A stretch of DNA of 64,000 bases from Alloacidobacterium dinghuense. Its GTDB lineage: Bacteria; Acidobacteriota; Terriglobia; Terriglobales; Acidobacteriaceae. The stretch spans positions 2,914,001 through 2,978,000 of the forward strand of contig NZ_CP060394.1 of NCBI RefSeq assembly GCF_014274465.1, read 5' to 3'. Positions within the stretch are counted from its first letter, which is position 1; each line of letters starts with the position of its first letter. Both the position numbers and the translations under genes were made by a program. Positions 51,967 through 59,354 of the stretch are shown here, in pieces. Below the pieces are notes generated by a model. The model was not told where the DNA came from and did no database searches. It saw nothing but the letters and a program-made list of their open reading frames with translations.

Positions 51967-52440
51967 ATGCCCGGCGACGACCGTATCCTTCGTGATCATC
52001 TTCTCGAACTTCTGCGCGGCGGCAGCGCACACATCGATTTCAAATCCGCAATGAAAGATTTCCCGCCTGAGCTATACGGCAAGAAGCCGGAAGGCACCCC
52101 GTATAGTGCGTGGCAGTTGCTCGAGCACTTGCGTATTGCACTGCACGACATTCTGGACTTCTGCGTTAACCCCAAATACACCGCGATGGAATGGCCGGAA
52201 GATTTCTGGCCCAAGGATGCGGCGCCACCTTCAAACGAGGCATGGAGATCTTCGGTGCGGGCGATCGAAGCGGATATTGCCGAGTTTGAACGGCTCACCG
52301 GCGATCCCCACTCGAACCTTTACGCAAAGATTCCCTGGGGCGATGGGCAGACTTTGCTGCGCGAGATTCTGCTGGCTGCCGATCACAACAGCTATCACCT
52401 CGGGCAGTTGGTAATGCTTAAGAAGCAGCTGGAGGCTTGA
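51967..52440 (+). CDS. DinB-family protein
   Basis: A 157-residue four-helix-bundle protein of the DinB/YfiT type. The N-terminal helix is LRDHLLELLRGGSAHIDFKS. SAWQLLEHLRIALHDILDFC carries the first metal-binding His, and ADHNSYHLGQLVMLKKQLE carries the closing H-x3-H pattern. The family includes metal-dependent, thiol-dependent transferases whose physiological roles are mostly unknown. AGGAGGG lies 4 bases before the ATG but is inside a strong hairpin. It is downstream of murA on the same strand; a functional link is not implied. Confidence 0.85.
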   Translation: MPGDDRILRDHLLELLRGGSAHIDFKSAMKDFPPELYGKKPEGTPYSAWQLLEHLRIALHDILDFCVNPKYTAMEWPEDFWPKDAAPPSNEAWRSSVRAIEADIAEFERLTGDPHSNLYAKIPWGDGQTLLREILLAADHNSYHLGQLVMLKKQLEA

Positions 52441-52541
52441 GGGCACCCCCCATTGCACGGAGCTTGCTCACTTCAATGGAAACCAACCAGGACTGACAGT
52501 TTCTCTTTGGAATGAATACGTTGCGATTGAGAACTTGAGGG

Positions 52542-52952
52542 CTATTTCCAGCTGACAGCGAGCTGCCAGCGGAGGTTGCGCATGGAGGTCTTTTGCAGGA
52601 CGCGCTCGTATTCCTCGAGCTCGCTGACGATCGGGATGGTCTCGGAGCCGAGGGCCGAAGGGCTTTCCCTCAGGAATTCGAGGAGTGTGCTGATCGTTTC
52701 CAGTCCGTCATCGGGTGAGAACCACTGCGGCGGCGGGAGGGTTTTGGCCCATTCCGGGTCGCCGGCTCCCTCTTCGAGTAGCAGCGCCATGGAGTTTTCG
52801 TCGGCGGAGAAGAATTCGAGCAGCGGCTTGACCCCGAGGCGCAGGGCCAGTTTTTCCAAGGAGTCTTCATTACGCGCGAGGGCGTGGCCGTTCACGAAGA
52901 TGTCAAATCCGGGGTCTTCTCCTTCAACGACAATGTACATTGAAGCGCTCAT
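52542..52952 (-). CDS. Conserved hypothetical acidic protein
   Basis: A 136-residue soluble acidic protein. It begins MSASMYIVVEGEDPGFDIFV, continues with a helix ALARNEDSLEKLALRLGV and a core rich in Glu/Asp and Pro-Trp (WAKTLPPPQWFSPDDGLETI), and ends LRWQLAVSWK. The composition and even codon use support a real gene. No membrane segment, no metal-binding cluster. No clear ribosome site precedes ATG 52952. Family not recognised; DUF1877-like folding is possible. Confidence 0.6.
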   Translation of the reverse strand: MSASMYIVVEGEDPGFDIFVNGHALARNEDSLEKLALRLGVKPLLEFFSADENSMALLLEEGAGDPEWAKTLPPPQWFSPDDGLETISTLLEFLRESPSALGSETIPIVSELEEYERVLQKTSMRNLRWQLAVSWK

Positions 52953-53716
52953 CGTAAGCCAGTTTATCCCAGTTTAGACGGGAGACTCATCACTCGGTAA
53001 GCCCGGTTATCCCAAGGGTTACTATGTTCGTCACATTTTTTGGAGCGAGCATGCTTCGCGGAATCTCCTCCTTTGGAATTTCGGAATGTCCTGCATGAAT
53101 TTTTCCGATTTGCATTACTTTCATTAGGCGCATTTCTAGGTACGGATACTGTCATCCATGAGTTCCGGAGCATGCATTCCAGGTCTCAGAATCGAGACCT
53201 GGGGTGCCTAACCTTTAAGGCATGCCGGCGCAGATAGTGCGCGCCTCTTTCATCGAAAGCGTCGATCCATCGAAAATGCAGATGCGGCTCGCATTTGGTG
53301 ACGTGTTCATCTCGAGAGTGGGCTTTTCGATTCGTAGCGGTGAAGGGAATCTCGTAACGATGTTGTTGGCGACGGACAAGCTCAGAAACGAACGTAAAAG
53401 GGTGCAAATTGAAGAAATCGTCTACGTAGATCATTCAACATCTCCAATACCTGTGCGGTGAACATGCCGACTCTCGCGCTGCGTTTCAGTTGGAGTTCTA
53501 AGTCGGGTGAAATTTGAGTACCGTGGCTGACGAGAACTGCGCGTTACCGGTTTGGTAAGGGGAAGACCTGTAACCTTCCAACTGAGAAATCGCAAAATGC
53601 AGGGAAAAGACGGCAGCTCAGAGGAAAAAATCTGAAACTACCCTGATGAAGTGATTCTGGACGATTGTTGGTGGAGACAGTCGTGTTGCAATCGGCACAA
53701 CTCTGTTATGTTCCTC
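52953..53716. other. Sparse interval with one doubtful ORF and a hairpin
   Basis: About 760 bases before the arsR promoter. A 9-bp perfect hairpin (CCAGGTCTC-AGAATC-GAGACCTGG, 53179-53202) precedes a weak ORF at 53222-53461. The rest shows no gene, repeat or convincing promoter. Confidence 0.5.
53222..53461 (+). CDS. Doubtful small ORF
   Basis: A 79-codon frame (MPAQIVRASFIESVDPSKMQ ...) with ordinary amino-acid composition for a soluble beta/alpha protein but no properly spaced ribosome site. An 82-codon frame exists on the other strand over the same bases. The coding strand cannot be decided from sequence alone; it may be a decayed gene. Confidence 0.25.
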   Translation: MPAQIVRASFIESVDPSKMQMRLAFGDVFISRVGFSIRSGEGNLVTMLLATDKLRNERKRVQIEEIVYVDHSTSPIPVR

Positions 53717-53747
53717 TTGACAAACCATAACCGTTTGGTTATGGTTT
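53717..53747 (+). promoter_or_regulatory. arsR operon promoter with embedded perfect operator palindrome
   Basis: TTGACA (53717-53722), a 17-base spacer and TATGGT (53740-53745). A perfect inverted repeat AAACCATAACC-GTTT-GGTTATGGTTT (53722-53747) covers the whole spacer and the -10. The expected transcription start falls at about 53752-53754, at the GTG start codon. Confidence 0.75.
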
Positions 53748-53753
53748 TTGCGT

Positions 53754-54077
53754 GTGAAGCCGGCCAATGCCAATTACGTGTTCCGTGCTCTCGCCGATCC
53801 GACGCGCAGGGCTATCTTCGAGGAACTGACGCGGCAGGGCGAACAGACCGTCCACGCATTGACTCGCTACGCGGGCGTGTCCCAGCCCGCTGTCTCGAAA
53901 CACCTGACCGTGCTGAAGGGAGCGAGGCTGGTACGGCATCGCCGCGAGGGACGCGAAACGCACTATCGCGCGCAGCCTGACGCGCTGGCGCCGATGGTGG
54001 ACTGGCTGAATCTCTATGGCGCCTTCTGGCGCGACCGGTTTGACCGGCTTGAAGCCCTTTTGGAAAGGATGGAGTAA
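53754..54077 (+). CDS. ArsR/SdpR-family transcriptional regulator
   Basis: A 107-residue winged-helix regulator. The family core reads FRALADPTRRAIFEELTRQG, then VHALTRYAGVSQPAVSKHLT (recognition helix) and VLKGARLVRHRREGRETHYR (wing). No cysteine metal site is present, so it belongs to the SdpR-like subgroup that controls SRPBCC operons. I place the start at GTG 53754 because the promoter predicts transcription beginning there; TTG 53748 lies upstream of that point. It overlaps the SRPBCC gene by one base (TAATG). Autorepression through the palindrome is the likely control. Confidence 0.88.
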   Translation: MKPANANYVFRALADPTRRAIFEELTRQGEQTVHALTRYAGVSQPAVSKHLTVLKGARLVRHRREGRETHYRAQPDALAPMVDWLNLYGAFWRDRFDRLEALLERME

Positions 54078-54514
54078 TGAGCAGCCCTGTCGAGAGTCCC
54101 ACCACCCTTGTGGTCGAGAGGGTATTCCCGCATCCACCCGAGAAGCTGTGGCGGGCGCTCACGGAGAGCCCCCTCCTCGCGCAATGGATGCTGAGCAATG
54201 ACTTTGAGCCAGTGGTCGGGCGGAGGTTTCAATTCCGGACGGAGCCCAAGCCGAACTGGAATGGTGTTGTCGACTGCGAGGTGCTGATCGTCGATCCACA
54301 CCAACGCCTGTCCTATACATGGGGTGTTGGGGAAAGCGAAGCCGGGCTTCAATGGGTGGTGCTCTGGACGCTGACTCCTGCGGAGGGCGGCACGCACGTT
54401 CGCATGGAGCAGTCCGGCTTCGGTCCCGATCAGAAGACAGCTTATCAGGGTGCAAAGTACGGATGGCAGAAATTCTTCGATGGTCTAGAGCGTGTGCTCG
54501 GAGGGCTTCAATGA
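54077..54514 (+). CDS. SRPBCC (AHSA1-like) domain protein
   Basis: A 145-residue START/Bet v1-like fold: VVERVFPHPPEKLWRALTES, PLLAQWMLSNDFEPVVG, FRTEPKPNWNGVVDCEVLIV and GWQKFFDGLERVL. The hydrophobic cavity of this fold binds lipids or other small ligands, and AHSA1-type members stimulate Hsp90-like chaperones in eukaryotes; the bacterial role is unclear. It overlaps arsR and the small membrane protein gene on both sides, so it is the second gene of a tightly packed operon. Confidence 0.88.
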   Translation: MSSPVESPTTLVVERVFPHPPEKLWRALTESPLLAQWMLSNDFEPVVGRRFQFRTEPKPNWNGVVDCEVLIVDPHQRLSYTWGVGESEAGLQWVVLWTLTPAEGGTHVRMEQSGFGPDQKTAYQGAKYGWQKFFDGLERVLGGLQ

Positions 54515-54723
54515 TCGGTAATGCGACTCAACGTACGATTTTTCGCTGGATCCACATCGTCTTTGGCATTCCGATTATCGGCTATATCTATAGTCCGTTC
54601 GACAAAATTCCCCAGTACGCCCCTGCTACCCGGTTTTTCTTCCTCCCTGTAATTCTCCTTACGGGGCTTTGGATGTGGAAAGGCCATCTCGTTCGGCGAT
54701 TTTTTTCGAGGAAATTGGCCTGA
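54511..54723 (+). CDS. Small two-helix membrane protein
   Basis: A 70-residue protein starting at ATG 54511, which overlaps the SRPBCC stop (ATGA) and has GGAGGG 6 bases upstream. Two hydrophobic segments (WIHIVFGIPIIGYIY and FFFLPVILLTGLWMW) are separated by a short polar loop with a Pro-Gln-Tyr turn (DKIPQYAPATR). A basic tail VRRFFSRKLA ends the protein. Similar small proteins commonly accompany SRPBCC genes in stress operons. Function unknown. Confidence 0.72.
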   Translation: MIGNATQRTIFRWIHIVFGIPIIGYIYSPFDKIPQYAPATRFFFLPVILLTGLWMWKGHLVRRFFSRKLA

Positions 54724-54809
54724 TAGGCAACGAATCAAACAATGGTAGTGAAAGAAAACCAGTGAAAGTCTATGCGGCACAAGCCGCGAATTTGACAAGG
54801 AGAAGTGAA

Positions 54810-55205
54810 ATGAAAATCAAAGTGACCAGCGTATATGTGGACGACCAGGAGAAGGCCCTGCGCTTCTATACCGACATACTGGGCTTTGTGAAGAAAAACG
54901 ACTTCAGCCAGGGGCCGTATCGCTGGCTCACGGTAGCCTCAGCAGAAGACCCGAACGGCACGGAGCTGCAACTGGCGCTCAACAATAATCCGGCTGCCAA
55001 AACCTACCAGCAGGCCCTGTTCCAGCAAAATCAGCCTGCGGCCATGTTCTTCACCGACAACTTGCAGGCCGACTACGAGCGAATGAAAGAGCACGGCGCC
55101 GAGTTCACCATGCCACCCACGGACGTGACCGCATCCAAGATCGCCATGCTGAAGGACACCTGTGGCAATCTGATTCAGGTGACGCAGCTGATGTGGCAGG
55201 GCTAA
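54810..55205 (+). CDS. VOC (glyoxalase/bleomycin-resistance) family protein
   Basis: A 131-residue protein with paired beta-alpha-beta-beta-beta modules: IKVTSVYVDDQEKALRFYTD, FSQGPYRWLTVASAEDPNGT, AAMFFTDNLQADYERMKEHG and KIAMLKDTCGNLIQVTQLM. VOC members use a divalent metal for isomerase, dioxygenase or drug-binding roles; the substrate cannot be deduced. ATG 54810 with AAGGAGAAG is preferred over the longer frame from 54669. It is 86 bases downstream of the small membrane protein gene, in the same operon direction. Confidence 0.85.
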   Translation: MKIKVTSVYVDDQEKALRFYTDILGFVKKNDFSQGPYRWLTVASAEDPNGTELQLALNNNPAAKTYQQALFQQNQPAAMFFTDNLQADYERMKEHGAEFTMPPTDVTASKIAMLKDTCGNLIQVTQLMWQG

Positions 55206-55239
55206 CGGCTAGGCACGATGGAATGACCAGGAGAAGAAG

Positions 55240-55809
55240 ATGGGCGATCTTGAACAGTATGCACCAGGTCCGGCCCATGGAGCGCAGGTACAAAAGGACG
55301 GCGAGAAATGGACGCTTGTTCTGATCAGAGAACTGCACCACTCGCCGGAAACAATCTGGAGGGCGCTGACTGATCCTGCGCGTTTGCGCGAGTGGGCTCC
55401 CTTTGACGCGGATGGCAGCCTCGGTAAGGCTGGAGCTACGGTGAACCTCACCACCGTGGGAGTTCCCACGCTGCACGTTACCGAGACAACCGTGATGCGA
55501 GCCGACGCACCCGAGGCGCTGGAGTACAACTGGGGCAAATTCAATGTCCGGTGGGAGCTCAAACCCCTTGATGGCGGGACGCGCCTGACGCTGTGGCACA
55601 ACATCGATCGCCGCTTCATCGCAATGGGTGCTGCCGGGTGGCACATTTGTATCGACGTTCTGGATCACCTCCTTAACGGAACTCCCATCGGGCGCATGGT
55701 CGGTCCAGACGTGGCGAAGTTCGTCGGCTGGCAGCGGCTGAACGCGGAGTACGCCGAGCTGTTCGGTATTAAAACGCCTAGCTGGCCTAAGACGGCCCAA
55801 AAGTTCTGA
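55240..55809 (+). CDS. SRPBCC (AHSA1-like) domain protein, second copy
   Basis: A 189-residue SRPBCC protein: LVLIRELHHSPETIWRALTD, then PARLREWAPFDADGSLG, WGKFNVRWELKPLDGGTRLT and an extended C-terminal helix region (GPDVAKFVGWQRLNAEYAEL). It is about 45 residues longer than the first SRPBCC of this operon, because of that C-terminal extension. AGGAGAAGAAG precedes ATG 55240. It sits 34 bases after the VOC gene, so it very likely shares the ArsR-controlled transcript. Two SRPBCC paralogues in one operon suggest ligand-specific pairs. Confidence 0.85.
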   Translation: MGDLEQYAPGPAHGAQVQKDGEKWTLVLIRELHHSPETIWRALTDPARLREWAPFDADGSLGKAGATVNLTTVGVPTLHVTETTVMRADAPEALEYNWGKFNVRWELKPLDGGTRLTLWHNIDRRFIAMGAAGWHICIDVLDHLLNGTPIGRMVGPDVAKFVGWQRLNAEYAELFGIKTPSWPKTAQKF

Positions 55810-55907
55810 GAAGGTCTCATTGAACTGGAAGAAATGGATTCGGCAACTCACCGGTGACTGTCCGTGGCCTTTACGGTGGCCGTTATACGACTGGCAAGCT
55901 GACTGAG

Positions 55908-56468
55908 ATGAAGACGAAAAATATCACAAAAGAACAACGCGAAGAACTGCTCAGAGCATTGAAGGCTCGTTTTGAGAAAAACATGAATCGCCATCAAGGT
56001 CTCGCATGGGCCAACGCGCAGGCAAAACTGGAGGCGAATGCTGAAAAACTGCGGTCACTGAATGAGATGGAAAAAACTGGCGGTGAACCGGACGTTGTTG
56101 GTCATGACAAAAAAACTGGCGAGTTCATTTTTTACGACTGCTCTGCGGAGAGCCCTAAAGGGCGCCGTAGCCTTTGCTATGATCGTGAAGCGCTGGAGTC
56201 GAGAAAGGAATTTAAGCCAGAAGATAATGCCATAGATATGGCAGCTGCCATGGGCGTTGAGCTTTTAACGGAAGAACAATATCGAGAGTTGCAGAAGCTC
56301 GGAGATTTCGATAAGAAAACGTCGAGCTGGGTGAAAACACCTTCTAATATCAGAAAACTCGGCGGCGCGGTCTTTTGCGATCGCCGCTATGACACTGTTT
56401 TCCTGTATCACAACGGCGCGGAATCTTACTACGCTGCCAGGGGGTTCCGCGGCCTGGTAAGGGTGTAA
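55908..56468 (+). CDS. DUF4256-family protein
   Basis: A 186-residue cytoplasmic protein matching the DUF4256 layout: helical N-terminus KEQREELLRALKARFEKNMN, then MEKTGGEPDVVGHDKKTGEF, SAESPKGRRSLCYDREALES and the ending VFLYHNGAESYYAARGFRGL. No catalytic motif is obvious. ATG 55908 is chosen because the family starts there; the frame is open 18 codons further upstream. Base composition is lower in GC than its neighbours (long A-rich stretches), which hints at horizontal acquisition. Last gene of the operon, before an 18-bp inverted repeat. Confidence 0.78.
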   Translation: MKTKNITKEQREELLRALKARFEKNMNRHQGLAWANAQAKLEANAEKLRSLNEMEKTGGEPDVVGHDKKTGEFIFYDCSAESPKGRRSLCYDREALESRKEFKPEDNAIDMAAAMGVELLTEEQYRELQKLGDFDKKTSSWVKTPSNIRKLGGAVFCDRRYDTVFLYHNGAESYYAARGFRGLVRV

Positions 56469-56611
56469 ATCTGGGGCGTTAAATATAATTTTTCTTTTAT
56501 TTCTGGCGCGACTGTGGCGCTATTACTGCGTGGTAAGCCATGTTCCTGCTGACCTCCACTGCTACTATCCCCGGAGAGCGTGATTGGGTGGCGGAAGGAC
56601 TGACCCGTCGT

Positions 56612-56648
56612 CGTGATCGGGGCGGGTGGGCCACCCACCCCGATCACG
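56612..56648. terminator. Long inverted repeat between convergent genes
   Basis: CGTGATCGGGGCGGGTGG and CCACCCACCCCGATCACG pair over 18 positions with one mismatch around a single G. It sits 144 bases after the DUF4256 stop and directly behind the minus-strand DinB gene, so it can terminate both. Confidence 0.7.
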
Positions 56649-56652
56649 AATT

Positions 56653-57201
56653 TTACTTCGGCGATTGTGGTGGATTTTCGCTAGTCGGCGGCACAATTCC
56701 CTTGATTCGCAAATAGGTCACCATGTTTCCATAGTGCTCATCCGTGTGCGCCGTATTCAGCGAAAACAAAGTGAGCCTCGCCATATCGTAGTTCATAAAT
56801 TTCACCATCTGGCTGCCCTTGGCATCGGTCATGCCGTCAAACGCCTTGTTGCAGTACGCAACCGCGTCCTTTAATGCAGCCACCAGATCAGCCTTTGAGG
56901 TCTTCGTTTTCTCGATGTCCTTCATGGGATTCGCTTCACCCGAGGCTAGCGAGCAGAACATGTAATTTGCGTCGGCCACATGACCCACCAGTTGGCCAAA
57001 ACTGCGAACCTCCGGTGTTGGTTTGAAGGAGTAGTTTTCATCGGGCATTTTCTGCGCCGCACCGATGACCGCGTTGCTTACAAATGAATAGAAGCCTTTC
57101 TCGCTGGCAGTAATCGGATTCGCTGGCGATTTCTCCTGTCCGAGTAGAGCAACGGGAACAGCCATCACTAGGGCAAATAAAAAACAAAGTCCTCTTTTCA
57201 C
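56653..57201 (-). CDS. Secreted DinB-like protein
   Basis: A 182-residue DinB-fold protein with a signal peptide (about 23 residues, VKRGLCFLFALVMAVPVAL). The four-helix core shows SFGQLVGHVADANYMFCSLA (first His) and TLFSLNTAHTDEHYGNMVTY (closing His pattern), so the metal site is intact. I place the start at GTG 57201, which opens the signal peptide and has GGAGGG at correct spacing; the longer frame to 57360 has none. Export of DinB-fold proteins is recurrent in acidobacteria. An IS481 element lies about 150 bases upstream. Confidence 0.8.
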   Translation of the reverse strand: MKRGLCFLFALVMAVPVALLGQEKSPANPITASEKGFYSFVSNAVIGAAQKMPDENYSFKPTPEVRSFGQLVGHVADANYMFCSLASGEANPMKDIEKTKTSKADLVAALKDAVAYCNKAFDGMTDAKGSQMVKFMNYDMARLTLFSLNTAHTDEHYGNMVTYLRIKGIVPPTSENPPQSPK

Positions 57202-57347
57202 AAAGATCCCTCCGGTGAAATCATCCCACATCCCGAATGGATGAGATTTACAAAATGAGTTGAATCGTGTCTGGTAAGTGGCGTGTTGCCGATAATACGC
57301 CGGAACCGCGACTTCGGAGATTGCCCGACTATATGATGTACTGGCAC

Positions 57348-57363
57348 GGGACCCATTCAAGCC
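57348..57363. repeat. Left arm of the hairpin interrupted by the insertion sequence
   Basis: GGGACCCATTCAAGCC, exactly complementary to the arm at 58679-58694. Before insertion the two arms enclosed a 7-base loop AAAACCA. Confidence 0.8.
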
Positions 57364-57372
57364 AAAACCAGG
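57362..57372 (+). repeat. Target-site duplication, left copy
   Basis: CCAAAACCAGG directly abuts the left end of the IS and is repeated at 58670-58680, an 11-base duplication within the range reported for IS481-family elements. Confidence 0.75.
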
Positions 57373-58669
57373 TGTAAAGTTCCACGAGATACTTTACAGT
57401 TTGTCTCCAGAGATTGTTTACAGTTTTGGATTTCAGAAGGGGTCTTCTATCCAGCGATCGACGATCGTCGATCGCTGGATAGAGAAGTCCAGTTCCCGGA
57501 TCAGCGTGGTGCAGTAGTAGACCAGCACACGCTGCTCCACAGCCACGATCTGCACCCATTGCCGGTTCAGAGCGCGACTGAGATGCCACTGTTGCCCGCC
57601 TACCTGGAGTTTGCCGTCGGCGTCTACCTTGCGCAAGACCGCTCCCTCCGGATACTCCCAGCCGGCCGGGTGGGGCTGATATTTCCGCCGACTCGGCTGC
57701 CATACCTTCGCCGGGGTTTTCATCCCCAGGGCTTCATGCGGCCGAAGATGGTTATATTCCCAGCGATAGTCATCCAGCCACTGCTGCGTGCGCTGCTCCC
57801 ACAGGCGCCTCCTCTGGATGGAACGCAGCAGCGTGCCGTGGAAACGCTCCACTTTGCCTTGTGTCTGCGGGTGCCGCACCCCGCTCCAGTACAGCCGGAT
57901 CCCTTGCTGCATCAGCCAGACGGAGATCTTCGTCAGCCCCAGCGGGGATCGCGGCCCCCACCATGGAATGCCATGATCCATCAGCATCGCCTCCGGCACC
58001 CCGCAGCGCAGAAATGCCTCTTCCAACTGCTCGCGCACCGGCTCTGCCTGCGTGCTGCCCAGCGCCCGTAACCCGATCAGGTAGCGGCTATGATCATCGA
58101 GAATCGATAACGGACCCACTTCCTGATTCCATCCGCTCGGTCCCTTGAAGTCCATCTGCCACAGCTCATTGGGATGGCTGCGCTCAAACCGCTGACAGCA
58201 TCGGCTGCTCTGCAACCGATCGCGCACCAGATCGTGGCGGCGCAAGATGCGGTGGATCGTACTGGGCGGAAGTTGCTGGCCCGATCGCTCGAGCAGCACG
58301 CTCAACTTACGCGCTCCCCAATCCGGATACCGCCGCCGCAACGCCATCACCTGCTCTTCCAGCGACTCCCTGATCCGGGTCGGACTCGCATGCGGCTTCC
58401 GGCTCTGTTCTGCGATGCCTTCAAGACCTCCGCTACGATACCGTTTCCACCACAAATACCCGGTCGGACGGGATACCCCGAACTCTTCACAGAGCCGGCT
58501 GAAAGGCTTCTCCCCGCGTGTCGCCGCGACTACAAACTCCACCCGCTGCTGCCGTACATCCATCGTCTTCCAGCCCATCTCGCCTTTACACTCCGCCGCT
58601 CGCTGCGCTCGCCGCGGAGTGTAAAGGATGTCCGGAGACATTTTGTAAAGCATGTCATGAAACTGAACA
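57373..58669 (-). mobile_element. IS481-family insertion sequence, 1297 bp
   Basis: Ends match inward over about 50 bases. The left starts TGTAAAGTTCCACGAGATAC and the right starts TGTTCAGTTTCATGACATGC; 20 of the first 26 positions agree. TTTACA motifs recur within each end at roughly 20-24-base spacing, probably transposase-binding sites. One DDE transposase gene fills the interior on the minus strand. An 11-base direct repeat flanks the element, so it inserted relatively recently and appears complete. Confidence 0.88.
57433..58578 (-). CDS. IS481-family transposase (DDE)
   Basis: A 381-residue transposase. The N-terminal helix-turn-helix is FSRLCEEFGVSRPTGYLWWK and a second HTH is YPDWGARKLSVLLERSG. 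The retroviral-integrase-like core has Asp in LWQMDFKGPSG, Asp in LSILDDHSRYLIG, and Glu in GKVERFHGTLLRSI. The C-terminus has a DNA-binding beta domain (GGQQWHLSRALNRQWVQIV). ATG 58578 is preferred (MGWKTMDVRQQRVEFVV); the frame is open 25 codons further into the right end. Full length and intact triad suggest an active element. Confidence 0.9.
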   Translation of the reverse strand: MGWKTMDVRQQRVEFVVAATRGEKPFSRLCEEFGVSRPTGYLWWKRYRSGGLEGIAEQSRKPHASPTRIRESLEEQVMALRRRYPDWGARKLSVLLERSGQQLPPSTIHRILRRHDLVRDRLQSSRCCQRFERSHPNELWQMDFKGPSGWNQEVGPLSILDDHSRYLIGLRALGSTQAEPVREQLEEAFLRCGVPEAMLMDHGIPWWGPRSPLGLTKISVWLMQQGIRLYWSGVRHPQTQGKVERFHGTLLRSIQRRRLWEQRTQQWLDDYRWEYNHLRPHEALGMKTPAKVWQPSRRKYQPHPAGWEYPEGAVLRKVDADGKLQVGGQQWHLSRALNRQWVQIVAVEQRVLVYYCTTLIRELDFSIQRSTIVDRWIEDPF

Positions 58670-58680
58670 CCAAAACCAGG
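58670..58680 (+). repeat. Target-site duplication, right copy
   Basis: CCAAAACCAGG, identical to 57362-57372. Confidence 0.75.
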
Positions 58681-58694
58681 CTTGAATGGGTCCC
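58679..58694. repeat. Right arm of the hairpin interrupted by the insertion sequence
   Basis: GGCTTGAATGGGTCCC, the complement of 57348-57363. The arm contains an ATG (58686) that opens the N-terminal frame of the DUF1801 gene. Confidence 0.8.
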
Positions 58695-58738
58695 CCCACC
58701 GCAGCTAAATTAGATGCGAGCGTGGAAGGACCATCCCA

Positions 58739-59149
58739 GTGGAATCTGCCTCGGTATTCATCGACCAAAAGATCAAGGAACTTGGGGACTGGCGCGGGAA
58801 GATGCTCGCGAAAGTGCGCGGCATCATACATGCGGCCGACCCTGAGATCGTGGAAGAGTGGAAGTGGATGGGGACGCCTGTCTTCTCGCATGGCGGCATT
58901 GTCTGCACGGGAGAGGCGTACAAGGACGTCGTCAAGATGACATTCGCCAAGGGGGCTGCGTTGCAGGATCCTTCAGGTCTGTTCAACTCCAGCCTGGACG
59001 GAAATGTCAGGCGAGCCATCGACATCCACGAAGGCGACAAGGTGAATGAGGCTGCCTTGAAGGATCTCATCCGCGCTGCAGTGGCGCTCAATCTTGAAGG
59101 CAAGAGCAGAGCGAAGCCCCGGCGAGCGAGCAACAAGCGGGTCGACTAG
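58739..59149 (+). CDS. DUF1801-family protein, possibly frameshifted at its N-terminus
   Basis: A 136-residue protein of the DUF1801 type: SVFIDQKIKELGDWRGKMLA, RGIIHAADPEIVEEWKWMGT, VCTGEAYKDVVKMTFAKGAA and a helical end. The frame as annotated starts at GTG 58739 with GGAAGGA upstream. Immediately before it, in another frame from ATG 58686, the peptide TAAKLDASVEGPSQ fits the usual N-terminus of this family. Joining the two needs a one-base change near 58737-58739. Either the true gene starts at 58686 and carries a frameshift, or the family start is the GTG. Function of DUF1801 is unknown. Confidence 0.75.
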   Translation: MESASVFIDQKIKELGDWRGKMLAKVRGIIHAADPEIVEEWKWMGTPVFSHGGIVCTGEAYKDVVKMTFAKGAALQDPSGLFNSSLDGNVRRAIDIHEGDKVNEAALKDLIRAAVALNLEGKSRAKPRRASNKRVD

Positions 59150-59354
59150 CTTTATCGAAGATTCCGGCCTTATCGCAAGTCAGGGATTGATAAGCGCCGG
59201 AGTTGCGAAGGCGTAAACACTCGAAACAGGTTGTCGTCCAATCTGCGCCGTGGACTCGTGCAGGCCCTGACAGTCGGCTGCTCCGGCGGCGATCAAGCAG
59301 ATTCTACTCAGCCACGAAACCTCGCGACTTGAGTGCTCGGCACAACACTCTCTC

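Noticed and set aside
53186-53434. 82-codon minus-strand frame opposite the doubtful ORF at 53222
   Set aside because: His/Arg-rich shadow composition and no ribosome site.
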